Positions 1-9,816 of a DNA stretch of 64,000 nt are shown here, piece by piece; positions within the stretch are counted from its first letter, which is position 1; each line of letters starts with the position of its first letter. The stretch is from Algoriphagus pacificus (GTDB taxonomy: Bacteria > Bacteroidota > Bacteroidia > Cytophagales > Cyclobacteriaceae): contig NZ_JAFKCU010000007.1 of NCBI RefSeq assembly GCF_017254845.1, positions 62,001 to 126,000 of the forward strand, in the 5' to 3' direction. The notes beneath the pieces were generated by a model. It was given only the letters and a program-made list of their open reading frames with translations. It searched no databases and had not been told where the DNA came from. The position numbers and the translations under genes were made by a program.

Positions 1-1809
1 TTTGAATTGAAAGAATCTCCTTCTGCTACTACTCAGATTTTAGCACAACCTAGTGATTGCTCAGCATCAAATGGAAGCTTTCAACTGACTTTAGACACAG
101 ATGTAGACGCACTTTATATCCCTGAATTAAACATTGTAGAAGGCCCTTCAGCTTCAGGAACTTTAAAGACCTTTTCCAATCTTTTACCTCAGGTATATTC
201 CATTGTATTGGAGAAAGATGGTTGCCAAACAACAAGCTTACTAAGTATAGATGCGGCCCAGTCTCCTACGCAACTTTCACCTGTTTACACCATAATTTCT
301 GAAAAATGTAATGATAATGGAGTGGATCCAGGATCGATTACCCTTGATTTTGGGACTGCAATCACAAATGGCAAATACAGAATATTGACAGAAGGAAGAG
401 GAGAAATTCAATCTGGCGCCATTCCCGATTCAGGCTCAGTAACAGTTAATCTTTCGAATGGAAACTACCTTTTTGAAGCTATTGTAGGCGATTGTACCTA
501 TCCTATAGAGGCGTTTGAAATAATAGACGCACCGCAGGTTAGTTTTACCATTCCGACGGAGTTGAATATCTGCGAGACTTTTGAACTGATTCCAGATACA
601 GGTCAAGATTTGATATTTACATTGACTTTCCCTGATGGCTCCACCCAAGTGATTGAGTCCGGAGATTCTTATACTTTAGTAGATGCTGGATCCTATTCCA
701 TTTTAGGAGAAACCAAAGACCCTAGTTCTCCGCTTTGCGCCAGAACTATTGCCTTTACAGCTACCTATTCAACAAACATCACTTTTGCTCCGGTTTTGGC
801 AGTAGAAAAGTGCTTTGATCCCATCAAATACGAAATTGAGCTCACAGGAATCCCATTAGAAGAGGCAAGTATTCGTTGGTATAATGACCAAGGTAAAATT
901 GTAGGAAGAGGAGCTGAATTTTACCCTACCAACTTAGGATTCTATTCCCTTCAAGTTCAGCCTTTAAAAAGTGGTTATTGCCCAGTGGAACCAGTTTCGT
1001 TTGAAGTAGTTCCTCAGATCGTAGCCGTACCGATGGAATTAGAAGCAACCAAACTTTGTCCAAGTCCAAGTATAGGATTAGTGACGCTGGCTACTGATGA
1101 AGAAGAAGTCTTCAATACAGAATGGATTTATTACGATTCATTAAATAATCGAACTGAACTGGCCCAGTTTAATGGGCAATTTGAAATTGAAGTAGATTTA
1201 GCTGGAACCTATGAGGCCATCGCTTACAACGAATTGGGCTGTGAAATCGGTAGAGGATTGGTAGAAGTTGAAGCAAGTGAATTTACTACTCCTCCTGCTG
1301 TTGAAGATTCATATGCATATTGTACGGTAGAAAACAATAGGATTCCAGCAATCGATCCAGGAGAATATGCTACTTATGAATGGTATTTTGAGGACCAGCT
1401 TGTCTCTACTGCTTCAACTTATAAACCTGAACAAGTCGGAAATTATCTTCTGGTAGTAACTACCGAAGATGGTTGTGAATTCACCAAGGAGTTTACCACT
1501 TATGATGCTTGTAAATTTAATGTTGTCTATCCCAATGCTATGATTCTTGGGAATCCAGATAAAGACTTCAGAGTCATCTTGAGCGAAGGCGTGAATGAAG
1601 CGGAATTATTTGTCTTGAATAGGCAAGGAGCATTGATATATCATGACCTTACTTCTGAAATACCAGTTGAGTCACCTGTATTGCAGTGGGATGGAAAAGT
1701 AGGAGATCGGTTCATACCTGAAGGCACCTACGTCTTGATTTTACTTTTAAGAAATGAAGAATTTGGTTTTGAGGACAAGCTAACCAGCTCACTTTTAGTG
1801 TTACAGTAA
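1..1809 (+). CDS. Large secreted surface protein with T9SS-type C-terminal sorting domain (5' truncated)
   Basis: The frame is open to the left edge, so only the last ~602 residues are present. The visible part is a run of beta-rich, Ig/PKD-like segments with paired Cys residues. The final ~95 residues (from NVVYPNAMI) resemble the gliding-motility-associated CHU_C (type B) sorting domain, with the typical sequence 'ELFVLNRQGALIY', then 'W-D-G' and 'PEGTYV'. Family knowledge: such domains send proteins through the type IX secretion system to the cell surface. The function of this particular protein (adhesin or matrix protein) cannot be told. No terminator is obvious before the next gene. Confidence 0.75.
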   Translation, partial: FELKESPSATTQILAQPSDCSASNGSFQLTLDTDVDALYIPELNIVEGPSASGTLKTFSNLLPQVYSIVLEKDGCQTTSLLSIDAAQSPTQLSPVYTIISEKCNDNGVDPGSITLDFGTAITNGKYRILTEGRGEIQSGAIPDSGSVTVNLSNGNYLFEAIVGDCTYPIEAFEIIDAPQVSFTIPTELNICETFELIPDTGQDLIFTLTFPDGSTQVIESGDSYTLVDAGSYSILGETKDPSSPLCARTIAFTATYSTNITFAPVLAVEKCFDPIKYEIELTGIPLEEASIRWYNDQGKIVGRGAEFYPTNLGFYSLQVQPLKSGYCPVEPVSFEVVPQIVAVPMELEATKLCPSPSIGLVTLATDEEEVFNTEWIYYDSLNNRTELAQFNGQFEIEVDLAGTYEAIAYNELGCEIGRGLVEVEASEFTTPPAVEDSYAYCTVENNRIPAIDPGEYATYEWYFEDQLVSTASTYKPEQVGNYLLVVTTEDGCEFTKEFTTYDACKFNVVYPNAMILGNPDKDFRVILSEGVNEAELFVLNRQGALIYHDLTSEIPVESPVLQWDGKVGDRFIPEGTYVLILLLRNEEFGFEDKLTSSLLVLQ

Positions 1810-1930
1810 TTTTTATATTAGGATAGCTGAAAATATTATATAATTGGAAAAGCCCGAATCCAATATTTTTCCTATTTTCAAAGCCATATCTTTAACTTAA
1901 ATCTGACCCTGTAACCAAAATACCTAGCTT

Positions 1931-3160
1931 ATGACTCAAACCATCAACAAAAGTGCGCTCTTCAACGCAAGCTGTTTCGCACTTATCACCACTGCATTTA
2001 CCTTCGCAATCCGTGCGGGAATCTTACCTCAACTTGGAGAACAATTTGGATTAACCGGAGAGCAACTAGGCTTCATTAACTCTATGTGGTTTCTTGGATT
2101 CCCAATTTCCATGATTCTTGGAGGCCTGTTTTACCATGTAGTTGGTCCTGCTAATATTATGCGGATCGCATTTGTGATGCACACTTTAGGGATTGTCCTG
2201 ACCATTTATGCTGGGGGCTACACCACTCTTTTATTGTCCACATTATTTATTGGATTTGGAAATGGTTGTACTGAAGCGGCGTGTAATCCAATGATTGCCG
2301 ATATGTACACCGGTGTCAAAATGAATAAAATGCTTAATAGATTTCACATGTGGTTCCCTGGAGGTATCGTAGTCGGAAGTTTAATTTCTAAATTCATGAC
2401 TGACTTCGGTGCTAGCTGGCAAATGCAGATGTGGGTATTGATGATTCCTACAATCATTTATGCAGTTTTATTCTTTGGAAAAACTTTCCCAAAACCGCAT
2501 GCAGACGAGGCGATGTCTATCTCTCAAAACTTAAAGGCAATGATTTCTCCGGTTTTCATATTCCTTTTTGTAGCGATGTCGATTACAGCAATCACCGAAT
2601 TTGGAACCACTCAGTGGGCTGAAGTAATTTTGAATAATTCAGGAGCAAGCGGAATGTTGATTCTAGCTCTGACCACAGGCGTAATGGCAGTTGGAAGATT
2701 CTTCGCAGGCCCTATAGTAGCTAAACTTGGTCAGACAGGAGTTCTATTAGGTGGAGCAATTTTAGCAACCATCGGTATCTACATGTTTAGCATCGTTACT
2801 GGCCCAATGGCTTATATTGCAGCTGTGATTTTTGCTGTAGGAGTTTGTTATTTCTGGCCGGTAATGGTTGGAGCAACTGCACAGAGAGTACCTCTTAGTG
2901 GAGCGCTAGGAATGTCAATTATAGGTGGAGTTGGTATGTTCTCTACTGCAATTTGGCAACCTGTTATTGGAAGCTGGATCGATGATTCCAGAGCAGCAAA
3001 AGCTGCTGAAGGTCTTTCAGGAGATGCACTAGAGCTTGCAGCAGGTCAAGCAACTCTTCAAAATCTGATGTTGTTCCCAGCTGTATTAATTGCACTGTTT
3101 ACAATTTTCTTTTTCTGGCAAAAAGGTTCAAAACCAGCGGCGACAGCAGCAGCACATTAA
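1931..3160 (+). CDS. MFS transporter, probably sugar:H+ symporter (FHS-like)
   Basis: A 409-residue protein with about 12 hydrophobic helices. A conserved stretch near residues 105-150 (GFGNGCTEAACNP, then FHMWFPGG) resembles the middle of the fucose/galactose/hexose symporter branch of the major facilitator superfamily. The C-terminus is short and charged with an Ala-rich tail. The next gene, downstream of a terminator, is a GH140-like glycosidase, which fits a carbohydrate-use context, but the substrate is unknown. The ATG start follows a ~120-bp intergenic region. Membership in the MFS is secure; the sugar specificity is inference. Confidence 0.8.
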   Translation: MTQTINKSALFNASCFALITTAFTFAIRAGILPQLGEQFGLTGEQLGFINSMWFLGFPISMILGGLFYHVVGPANIMRIAFVMHTLGIVLTIYAGGYTTLLLSTLFIGFGNGCTEAACNPMIADMYTGVKMNKMLNRFHMWFPGGIVVGSLISKFMTDFGASWQMQMWVLMIPTIIYAVLFFGKTFPKPHADEAMSISQNLKAMISPVFIFLFVAMSITAITEFGTTQWAEVILNNSGASGMLILALTTGVMAVGRFFAGPIVAKLGQTGVLLGGAILATIGIYMFSIVTGPMAYIAAVIFAVGVCYFWPVMVGATAQRVPLSGALGMSIIGGVGMFSTAIWQPVIGSWIDDSRAAKAAEGLSGDALELAAGQATLQNLMLFPAVLIALFTIFFFWQKGSKPAATAAAH

Positions 3161-3167
3161 TTTAAAC

Positions 3168-3191
3168 AGCAGCCTTCGGGCTGCTTTTTTT
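3168..3191 (+). terminator. Intrinsic terminator with UUCG loop
   Basis: A GC-rich stem GCAGCC/GGCTGC closes a TTCG loop and is followed by seven T residues, right after the MFS stop. The T-run abuts the start codon of the next gene at 3192, so the glycosidase mRNA must arise by read-through or from a promoter inside the MFS gene. Confidence 0.9.
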
Positions 3192-4547
3192 ATGTCTAAA
3201 TCCTTATCTACATTCTTTCTTGTCTTACTTCTCTTCCAAGCAAATGCTCAGGAGAACCTACCCAAAGTACTGGTTCATCCAGATCAAAAATACTTGATGA
3301 CAGCCGATGGAAAACCGTTCTTTTGGCTGGCAGATACAGCTTGGGAATTATTACATAGGCTTGATCTTGAAGAGACAGAATTCTATTTAGAAACTAGAAA
3401 AAAACAAGGCTTTAATGTCATTCAAGCTGTAGCGCTGGCTGAGTTGGACGGAATCAATGACCCTAATGCCTATGGAGAAAAGCCATTTAAAAGCCTTCAA
3501 ACTTGGGAATACAATGAAGCTTATTTTCAGCATATAGATCAAGTTTTTAAGCTTGCTGCAGAAAAAGGCTTTTACATAGCTTTTCTTCCGACTTGGGGAG
3601 ATAAACTTTTCAAAAACTCATGGGGAACCGGGCCTGAAATTTTCACTCCTGAATCGGCCTATAATTATGGCAAATGGATTGGAAAGCGATATAAAGATCA
3701 AACCAATCTTATCTGGGTTATTGGAGGGGATAGAAACCCAAGAGAAAATTCCGAAGATATATATGTCTGGAATGAAATGGCAAGAGGAATAAAAGACTCA
3801 GGAGCAAGCCAATTAATGACATTTCATCCGCAGCCATCCTCTCCAGGAGGAAGCTCCAATTGGTTTCATCAAGAATCTTGGTTGGATTTCAATATGCACC
3901 AGACAGGACACTGTCCTAATCAGCCTACTTATCAAAAAATATTGCATGATCTTTCTCTTTCACCTACTAAACCAAGTATTGATGGAGAACCCATGTATGA
4001 GGAGCATCCAAAATGTTTTAATGCTAAGGAACTAGGCTATAGTGAAGCTGCTGATATCAGAAGAATCATGTATTGGAATGTATTTGCAGGGGCGGCAGGT
4101 CAGAGTTATGGATGCCATGCAGTCTGGCAAATGTATGATTTGGATAAAACTCCGGTCAATGCACCTTTGAAGCCTTGGAATCTATCGTTGGATCTTGAAA
4201 TGGCCAATCAGGTGAAGCATCTTAAAGAAGTGATTTTAAGTAGAAATTACTTCGACAGAATCAATGACCAATCTTTAATCGCGAATTCTCAGGAAGATAA
4301 TGATGAGTTTGTTGTTGCCTCTCGAGGCAATCAAGGAGAATATGCCATGTTTTACTTTCCAACAGGTAAAGAAACAGCTCTCGATCTCAGCAATTTACAA
4401 GGCGAAAAATTTGAAGGAAATTGGTTTGATCCTAGAACAGGCGTGAGTTTTGGTTCGGTGATATTAGAGGGTAAAAAAAATATAGTAACTCCTCCAAGTC
4501 AAGGAAGAGGAAATGACTGGGTATTAATCCTGGACTCGATAAATTAA
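3192..4547 (+). CDS. Secreted glycoside hydrolase, DUF4038/GH140-like with C-terminal collagen-binding-like domain
   Basis: A 451-residue protein. The chosen ATG gives a clean signal peptide (MSKSLSTFFLVLLLFQANAQ). The mature protein starts with 'HPDQKYLMTADGKPFFWLADTAW', characteristic of DUF4038, followed by a TIM-barrel-like region with 'WVIGGDRNP' and later 'GEPMYEEHP' and 'YWNVFAGAAGQSYG'. The last ~90 residues resemble the 'putative collagen-binding domain of a collagenase' that accompanies DUF4038. Known GH140 members act on apiose-containing pectin; specificity here is unproven. The stop overlaps by 4 nt the stop of the convergent small lipoprotein gene. Confidence 0.8.
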   Translation: MSKSLSTFFLVLLLFQANAQENLPKVLVHPDQKYLMTADGKPFFWLADTAWELLHRLDLEETEFYLETRKKQGFNVIQAVALAELDGINDPNAYGEKPFKSLQTWEYNEAYFQHIDQVFKLAAEKGFYIAFLPTWGDKLFKNSWGTGPEIFTPESAYNYGKWIGKRYKDQTNLIWVIGGDRNPRENSEDIYVWNEMARGIKDSGASQLMTFHPQPSSPGGSSNWFHQESWLDFNMHQTGHCPNQPTYQKILHDLSLSPTKPSIDGEPMYEEHPKCFNAKELGYSEAADIRRIMYWNVFAGAAGQSYGCHAVWQMYDLDKTPVNAPLKPWNLSLDLEMANQVKHLKEVILSRNYFDRINDQSLIANSQEDNDEFVVASRGNQGEYAMFYFPTGKETALDLSNLQGEKFEGNWFDPRTGVSFGSVILEGKKNIVTPPSQGRGNDWVLILDSIN

Positions 4548-4792
4548 TTTCCACAGGTATAGGAATCATATTCTTCCTTAAAAAGGGACCAGATCTTTCC
4601 ATCCTCATCCCGGTAAGTGATCCCGCCGTACCGCTTTGAAACTTCAATGCCTCCGTTCGTTTCGATGATTGACCCATCCTTTAGCGTTATTTGGCAAGGA
4701 CCATCAAACTTTTGAACATCCACCAATTTGGTGTCTTCAAAAAGACTACAGCTCACAAATGCCAGAAATAGTAAAGGGAATATCTTTTTCAT
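4544..4792 (-). CDS. Small lipoprotein of unknown function
   Basis: An 82-residue product if started at MKKIFPLLFLAFVSCS, which places the lipobox (AFVSC) correctly behind a hydrophobic core; a start five residues upstream (at 4807) is possible but gives a poorer signal. The mature part contains 'CQITLKDGSIIETNGG' and ends in a Cys-containing 'SYTCGN', so two Cys could form a disulfide. I do not recognise the family. The gene is convergent with the GH140-like gene and overlaps its last bases. Confidence 0.6.
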   Translation of the reverse strand: MKKIFPLLFLAFVSCSLFEDTKLVDVQKFDGPCQITLKDGSIIETNGGIEVSKRYGGITYRDEDGKIWSLFKEEYDSYTCGN

Positions 4793-4870
4793 GAATAAAT
4801 CAATCATTCTAAAGAATGAACTCTAAAAATGCTTAAAAAATTGTTCTAATAAAACTGAAGGTCCCTTTAG

Positions 4871-4925
4871 AAAATAAAAAAAGCTCAACCGGTGGGGCTG
4901 AGCTTTGTGACCTCGTCAGGATTCA
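4871..4925 (-). repeat. Partial duplicate of tRNA-Arg 3' end plus its terminator
   Basis: About 50 bp here repeat 4970-5023 almost exactly: the terminator hairpin, the acceptor 3' strand and the start of the T-arm. The match stops after 'ggattca' and is followed by an unrelated CCCGATA...ATCG motif, so this is not a functional tRNA. A relic of integration or of unequal duplication are both possible. Confidence 0.75.
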
Positions 4926-4978
4926 TCCCGATAGCCATCGTGGACTGAAACCTCTTTAACGTCTCTATGGAAATAAAA

Positions 4979-5003
4979 AAGCTCAACCGATGGGGCTGAG
5001 CTT
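4979..5003 (-). terminator. Terminator of tRNA-Arg
   Basis: On the minus strand a stem AAGCTCA/TGAGCTT is followed by a T-run, directly behind the tRNA-Arg 3' end. Confidence 0.8.
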
Positions 5004-5005
5004 TG

Positions 5006-5079
5006 TGACCTCGTCAGGATTCAAACCTGAAACCTCCTGAGCCGTAATCAGGTGCTCTATTCAGTTGAGCTACGAAGCC
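5006..5079 (-). tRNA. tRNA-Arg (anticodon ACG)
   Basis: The minus strand folds as a 74-nt cloverleaf. The acceptor GGCTTCG pairs with CGAGGTC (one G-T pair), the D-stem is GCTC/GAGC, the anticodon stem CCTGA/TCAGG encloses loop TTACGGC with anticodon ACG, and the T-stem is TCAGG/CCTGA with the TTTGAAT loop. The discriminator is A and no CCA is encoded. Confidence 0.95.
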
Positions 5080-5258
5080 GAAATGGAATGCAAAGGTATC
5101 TAAAATTAGATTTTTTCCAAACACTTCGATTTCAGAAAAGTAATTTTTCTTTTAAAATCCTTTCTATTCCTTAAGAATAATTAAGAGTAAAAACAGGGTA
5201 AATCCTTGGGGATTTCCTATTTTTGCCCGCGATGAATGATAAATTCTATCCCGAATTA

Positions 5259-5996
5259 ATGAAAAAAATATACACTTTGTTGGTCGCTTTGGTAGTATTC
5301 CAAACGGCTTTTGCTCAAGAAACACCAAAAACTCCAATTGGTGGCAGACCAAATATCCCAAGCGATCTGGTTTTTGAATTTGGCTTCAATCAGCTTAACA
5401 ACAGACCATCTACTATGGGACTGGACTTTTTTAGTTCAAGAACATTCAATGTTTATTACCAGCATCCTATCAATATTTTTGGAGAGAATTCTGGTTTTAC
5501 TATGAATCCAGGAATTGGTGTGGGAACAGACAAGTACGCATTCAAGGACAATCAGAATTTGGTAAATAATCCTGAATTGGGAACTGAATCGAGCCAACTT
5601 GTAGACCTGACTGAAATTTATGGGGATAACATTCGAATCAAAACAAACTCCCTTGCAGCCAATTACTTTGACATTCCAGTTGACTTTGTTTACCATATCA
5701 ACAAAACAAATTACACCAAGGGTTTCAGAGTTAGTTTGGGAGCCAAATTCGGTGTTCTTTATGAAGCTCATACGAAAAACAAATTTCAAGATGCGGATGG
5801 TCTAAAAAGAAAAGTTAAAGACACGCAGAACTATGGACTTGAGAAATTTAGATATGGGTTGACTCTAAAAGCAGGATCTCCTGGCTTTTACACCTGGATT
5901 TATTATGGTTTAAACAAAACCTTTCAAGCTGGACAAGGTCCATTTGCTACTGAAGCTACCCAAGTGAATTTTGGAATTGCAGTTAATGTATTCTAA
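5259..5996 (+). CDS. Outer-membrane beta-barrel protein
   Basis: A 245-residue protein. The start at MKKIYTLLVALVVFQTAFAQ gives a signal peptide ending in AFAQ; longer in-frame starts upstream would bury it. The mature chain alternates hydrophobic and polar residues with many aromatic girdle positions and ends in 'QVNFGIAVNVF', whose terminal Phe is typical of BAM-inserted barrels. There is no further recognisable domain. It could belong to the PorT-like/outer-membrane protein beta-barrel group common in Bacteroidota. It is transcribed alone and closed by a strong terminator. Confidence 0.7.
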   Translation: MKKIYTLLVALVVFQTAFAQETPKTPIGGRPNIPSDLVFEFGFNQLNNRPSTMGLDFFSSRTFNVYYQHPINIFGENSGFTMNPGIGVGTDKYAFKDNQNLVNNPELGTESSQLVDLTEIYGDNIRIKTNSLAANYFDIPVDFVYHINKTNYTKGFRVSLGAKFGVLYEAHTKNKFQDADGLKRKVKDTQNYGLEKFRYGLTLKAGSPGFYTWIYYGLNKTFQAGQGPFATEATQVNFGIAVNVF

Positions 5997-6012
5997 GAAT
6001 TCAAAAACACAT

Positions 6013-6047
6013 AAAAAAAGCCGAGTTAAAACTCGGCTTTTTTTATG
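6013..6047. terminator. Bidirectional terminator
   Basis: A perfect inverted repeat with A-run, stem AAGCCGAGT, loop TAAA, stem ACTCGGCTT and T-run can terminate both the barrel-protein gene and the convergent membrane-protein gene. Confidence 0.9.
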
Positions 6048-6066
6048 TCCTTTACCGACAGTTTTT

Positions 6067-6690
6067 TTACCAAGAATAGATGTATAGAAATCCCACAAAG
6101 CAGCACACGAATCCATAAAAAAAGCCGATGTACGTTTCTAATGGCTTATGTGCATTAAGATATAGTCTTGAAGTACCAACGATTCCAGAAAGAACCAAAG
6201 CCCCTAATAGCGGATACAAAGGCATAAAAGTAGCGAATTTGATTCCTAACACGATTACAATCGCGACTAAGCCACCCATTCCTGTCATATGAGCAGACAT
6301 TTTCCAAAAGAAAGTAACTACTGTCAACCCAACGATAGTTAATGAAATCAAGGCTAATACCTGCCAAAGAACTGGATCGATTTCTACCTTTTCATGCAAA
6401 AAATAAGTGGTCATGAGGAAATAGATACAGGTTATCACAAAAGGAATGACCCTGTCTTTTATTTCAACCATATGGATACTTTTAATCGTACCACTGAGTC
6501 GCAATCCGAAGATGGTAATCATCGGAATTGCCAAGGTAGAAAGCACCACTAATAATAGAATGGTGCTTTTTATTTCTAATGGAATGCTACTGGCTTCAGG
6601 TACCAAGTAAAGAATTAACCCAAAAACAAGTGTTGGAATCAATAAGGGCTGAAAAACTACAGAAATGAAAAGGGCAATGTATCTGAGCAC
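6067..6690 (-). CDS. Integral membrane protein, PAP2-phosphatase-like
   Basis: A 207-residue protein with about six hydrophobic helices. The segments 'KMSAHMTGMGG' and 'SRLYLNAHKPLETYIGFFYG' resemble the second and third motifs of PAP2/lipid phosphatases (SxxHxxG, and SR-x5-H-x7-G). The first PAP2 motif (K-x6-RP) is not clear, so catalysis is uncertain. The start is GTG, sharing one nucleotide with the rpoN stop (TAGTG), so the two are probably translationally coupled. Confidence 0.6.
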   Translation of the reverse strand: MLRYIALFISVVFQPLLIPTLVFGLILYLVPEASSIPLEIKSTILLLVVLSTLAIPMITIFGLRLSGTIKSIHMVEIKDRVIPFVITCIYFLMTTYFLHEKVEIDPVLWQVLALISLTIVGLTVVTFFWKMSAHMTGMGGLVAIVIVLGIKFATFMPLYPLLGALVLSGIVGTSRLYLNAHKPLETYIGFFYGFVCCFVGFLYIYSW

Positions 6691-8144
6691 TATAATTCTT
6701 TCCTTAATCTGGCTACTGGAATCTGCAATTGTTCTCTATACTTCGCCACGGTTCTTCTGGCGATATTATAGCCCTTTTTATTCAGCATCTTCACCAATTT
6801 ATCATCAGAAAGCGGTCGCTTTTTATCCTCTTCATCAACCATTCCTTGCAACACTGACTTAACTTCCCTATTACTCACATCTTCTCCACTGTCTGTTGCA
6901 ATTCCTTCAGAGAAGAAATATTTCAAAGGATAAACACCAAACTCAGTTTGAATTGCTTTGCTGTTAGCGACTCTGGAAACAGTTGAAATATCCATGTCGA
7001 TTCTCTCAGCAATATCCTTCAAGATCATAGGTCGCAAATTCGTTTCATCACCATCAATAAAGAACTCTTTCTGATAGTTCAATATTGCTTCCATGGTTCT
7101 CAATAGGGTATTTTGACGCTGCTTTATGGCATCAATAAACCATTTGGCCGCATCTAATTTTTGTTTAACAAAAGTGACAGTCTCCTTCAGCTTCTTGTCT
7201 TTCTTATCACTTTTATCATATGCATCAAACATTTCAGAATAGGATCTTGAAATCCTAAGTTCTGGAGCATTTTTGGAGTTCAGACTAATTTCCATTTTTC
7301 CACCAGTATTGGTCAGAATAAAATCAGGTATGATGTATTGAGTCCTTACCAATCCATCCGCAACTCCTCCTGGTTTTGGATTTAGCCTCGTGATCAAGTT
7401 GACCGCATCTTTGGTCTCCTCATCTGTCAGATCACATTTCTTCTGGATTTTAGAATAATGCTTTTTCGTAAACTCATCAAAGCAATCATGGATGATCATC
7501 AGGGCATGAACTACTGTTGGATCATCCGGATGTTCTTTCCTTTCAAGCTGTAGGGTCAGGCATTCCTGTAAATTTCTGGAAGCAATACCTGCTGGATCAA
7601 AAGTCTGGATCTTTCTAAGGATCTCTTCTAACTCGTCAATATCTGTTTCTATATTCTGGCTAAAAGCCAAGTCATTGATAATAGCTTCAAGATCCCTTCG
7701 GATATAGCCATCATTTTCTATACTTCCGATTAGCTGTTGTCCGATGATACGCTGGCGATCATCTAGTTTTAGAAAATTGAGTTGTGATACCAATTGCTCA
7801 TGCAAGGATGACTGGCTGGAAATCGGCATCTCTCGATCTTCCTCATCAGGATTATAATTTCCATCTCCTTGCATTTTATATCCCCCATATTCATCATCCA
7901 GGTAATCGTCGATATTTACATCCCTGTCATCAGATATGGATTCTTCCTCATAGTTATCTTCAAACTCATCTTGAGTACTCTCAGAATCTTCTTCTTTTCC
8001 CTCCTCCAAAGCGGGATTAATCTCCAATTCCTCTTCAATTCGAGTGTCTAATTCAGCAGTTGGCACCTGCAGCAATTTGATAAATTGTATCTGCTGAGGA
8101 GATAGTTTTTGAGAAAGTGACTGGCTAAGATTTAGCTTTTGCAT
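6690..8144 (-). CDS. rpoN: RNA polymerase sigma-54 factor
   Basis: A 484-residue protein with the full sigma-54 layout: a Gln-rich activator-interacting region at the N-terminus (LSQKLSPQQIQFIKLLQVPT), a long acidic linker (~residues 50-110), the core-binding domain, a helix-turn-helix near 'DISTVSRVANSKAIQT', and the diagnostic RpoN box ARRTVAKYRE at residues 462-471. It binds core polymerase and recognises -24/-12 promoters with AAA+ activators. It is transcribed divergently from asnS and leads a two-gene unit with the PAP2-like protein. Confidence 0.97.
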   Translation of the reverse strand: MQKLNLSQSLSQKLSPQQIQFIKLLQVPTAELDTRIEEELEINPALEEGKEEDSESTQDEFEDNYEEESISDDRDVNIDDYLDDEYGGYKMQGDGNYNPDEEDREMPISSQSSLHEQLVSQLNFLKLDDRQRIIGQQLIGSIENDGYIRRDLEAIINDLAFSQNIETDIDELEEILRKIQTFDPAGIASRNLQECLTLQLERKEHPDDPTVVHALMIIHDCFDEFTKKHYSKIQKKCDLTDEETKDAVNLITRLNPKPGGVADGLVRTQYIIPDFILTNTGGKMEISLNSKNAPELRISRSYSEMFDAYDKSDKKDKKLKETVTFVKQKLDAAKWFIDAIKQRQNTLLRTMEAILNYQKEFFIDGDETNLRPMILKDIAERIDMDISTVSRVANSKAIQTEFGVYPLKYFFSEGIATDSGEDVSNREVKSVLQGMVDEEDKKRPLSDDKLVKMLNKKGYNIARRTVAKYREQLQIPVARLRKEL

Positions 8145-8320
8145 TTGTAATCAGATAAAACCTGCATTTGGGTTCAAAAAAGGACTTTTCTTTTGAAAAA
8201 GCCCCTATGCCAAAGTTAGGAAAAACGAGCAAATTTTTGATAAAAAGCTTATTTAATCGTTTTTTTGCATTCCACTTAAAATTACTCGGAAAATAGGTTT
8301 TCCTTAAATAAAATCTCCTA

Positions 8321-9772
8321 ATGGCATTTAACAAACGGGTCAAAATCAAGACCATCCTGGATGAAAGTCCGATAGGAACAGAATTGACACTCATGGGCTG
8401 GGTACGCACCAAGAGAAGTAATAAAAATGTATCTTTTATTGCTTTGAATGACGGATCTACGATTACCAATTACCAAATCGTGGCTGATCCCAATGTGATC
8501 TCAGAAGATGTTTTAAAAAAATGTGCTACAGGAGCCTGTCTGAAAATAACCGGAACAGTAGTAGAATCCCAAGGCGCAGGTCAATCTTCTGAATTGAATG
8601 CTGCCACAATCGAAATATTGGGAGAAGCTGATCCAGAAAAATACCCTTTGCAGCCTAAAAAACACTCTTTGGAGTTCTTGAGAGAGATTGCTCATTTGAG
8701 AATGAGAACCAACACGTTTGGAGCTGTTTTCAGAGTCAGACATGCATTGGCTTATGCTGTTCATAAATATTTCAATGACAAGGGCTTTTTCTATATCCAC
8801 ACACCGATCATTACTGCATCGGATGCTGAAGGTGCTGGAGAAACTTTCAAAGTCACAACTTTGGACTTGAAAAATCCTCCTTTAACTGAAGAAGGATCAA
8901 TTGATTTTAAGCAGGATTTCTTTGAAAGAGAAACCAATTTGACTGTTTCCGGTCAATTAGAAGGTGAGTTAGCAGCTATGGCTTTGTCTGAGATCTATAC
9001 TTTCGGACCAACTTTCAGAGCAGAAAATTCCAATACAGCAAGACACCTGGCGGAGTTCTGGATGATTGAACCGGAAATGGCATTTTATGATGCAGAAGAC
9101 AATCAAAACCTTGCGGAAGATTTCTTAAAATATGTCATTCAATACGCATTAGACAATTGCGCCGAAGATTTGAAATTCTTAGATCAGCGATTAGCTGACG
9201 AAGAAAAATCTAAGCCACAAGATCAAAGAAGTGAATTGGGATTGTTGGACAAATTGAAATTCGTGGTAGAAAACGAATTTGTCAGACTAACCTATACTGA
9301 GGCTATTGACATTCTTCGTAACTCCAATCCAAATAAAAAGAAGAAGTTCAATTACATCATCGACCAATGGGGAGCAGATTTGCAATCTGAGCATGAGCGC
9401 TATTTGGTAGAAAAGCATTTCAAAAAGCCAGTGATCCTAACAGATTATCCAAAAGAGATCAAGTCTTTCTATATGCGCCAAAATGAGGATGGAAAGACGG
9501 TTGCTGCAATGGACATTCTTTTCCCAGGTATAGGTGAGATTGTTGGAGGTTCTCAGCGAGAAGAAAGGCTGGATGTACTTACCAAAAAAATGGAAGAGAT
9601 GAATATTCCACAAGAAGAAATGTGGTGGTACCTTGACACCAGAAGATTTGGGTCCACTCCGCACGCAGGTTTTGGACTTGGCTTCGAACGAATGGTGCTC
9701 TTTGTGACAGGAATGGGGAATATCCGAGATGTGATAGCTTTCCCTCGGACACCAGGAAATGCAGAATTTTAA
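8321..9772 (+). CDS. asnS: Asparaginyl-tRNA synthetase
   Basis: A 483-residue class IIb aminoacyl-tRNA synthetase. The N-terminal OB-fold (residues ~15-110) begins '[21 protein letters not shown]'. The class II motifs follow: motif 2 around '[22 protein letters not shown]', and motif 3 '[30 protein letters not shown]'. The C-terminal '[17 protein letters not shown]' is typical of AsnS rather than AspS. It charges tRNA-Asn in the cytoplasm. It is transcribed singly and closed by a terminator. Confidence 0.97.
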   Translation: MAFNKRVKIKTILDESPIGTELTLMGWVRTKRSNKNVSFIALNDGSTITNYQIVADPNVISEDVLKKCATGACLKITGTVVESQGAGQSSELNAATIEILGEADPEKYPLQPKKHSLEFLREIAHLRMRTNTFGAVFRVRHALAYAVHKYFNDKGFFYIHTPIITASDAEGAGETFKVTTLDLKNPPLTEEGSIDFKQDFFERETNLTVSGQLEGELAAMALSEIYTFGPTFRAENSNTARHLAEFWMIEPEMAFYDAEDNQNLAEDFLKYVIQYALDNCAEDLKFLDQRLADEEKSKPQDQRSELGLLDKLKFVVENEFVRLTYTEAIDILRNSNPNKKKKFNYIIDQWGADLQSEHERYLVEKHFKKPVILTDYPKEIKSFYMRQNEDGKTVAAMDILFPGIGEIVGGSQREERLDVLTKKMEEMNIPQEEMWWYLDTRRFGSTPHAGFGLGFERMVLFVTGMGNIRDVIAFPRTPGNAEF

Positions 9773-9775
9773 AAA

Positions 9776-9809
9776 AATCCCCGATAGAAATGTCGGGATT
9801 TTTTTTTTG
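9776..9809 (+). terminator. Terminator of asnS
   Basis: A stem AATCCC(C)GA / TCGGGATT with a bulged C is followed by nine T residues. Confidence 0.85.
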
Positions 9810-9816
9810 ACTTTGA

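Noticed and set aside
4871-4960. Possible second tRNA-Arg next to the real one
   Set aside because: Only the acceptor 3' strand and the start of the T-arm match; D-arm and anticodon arm are absent.
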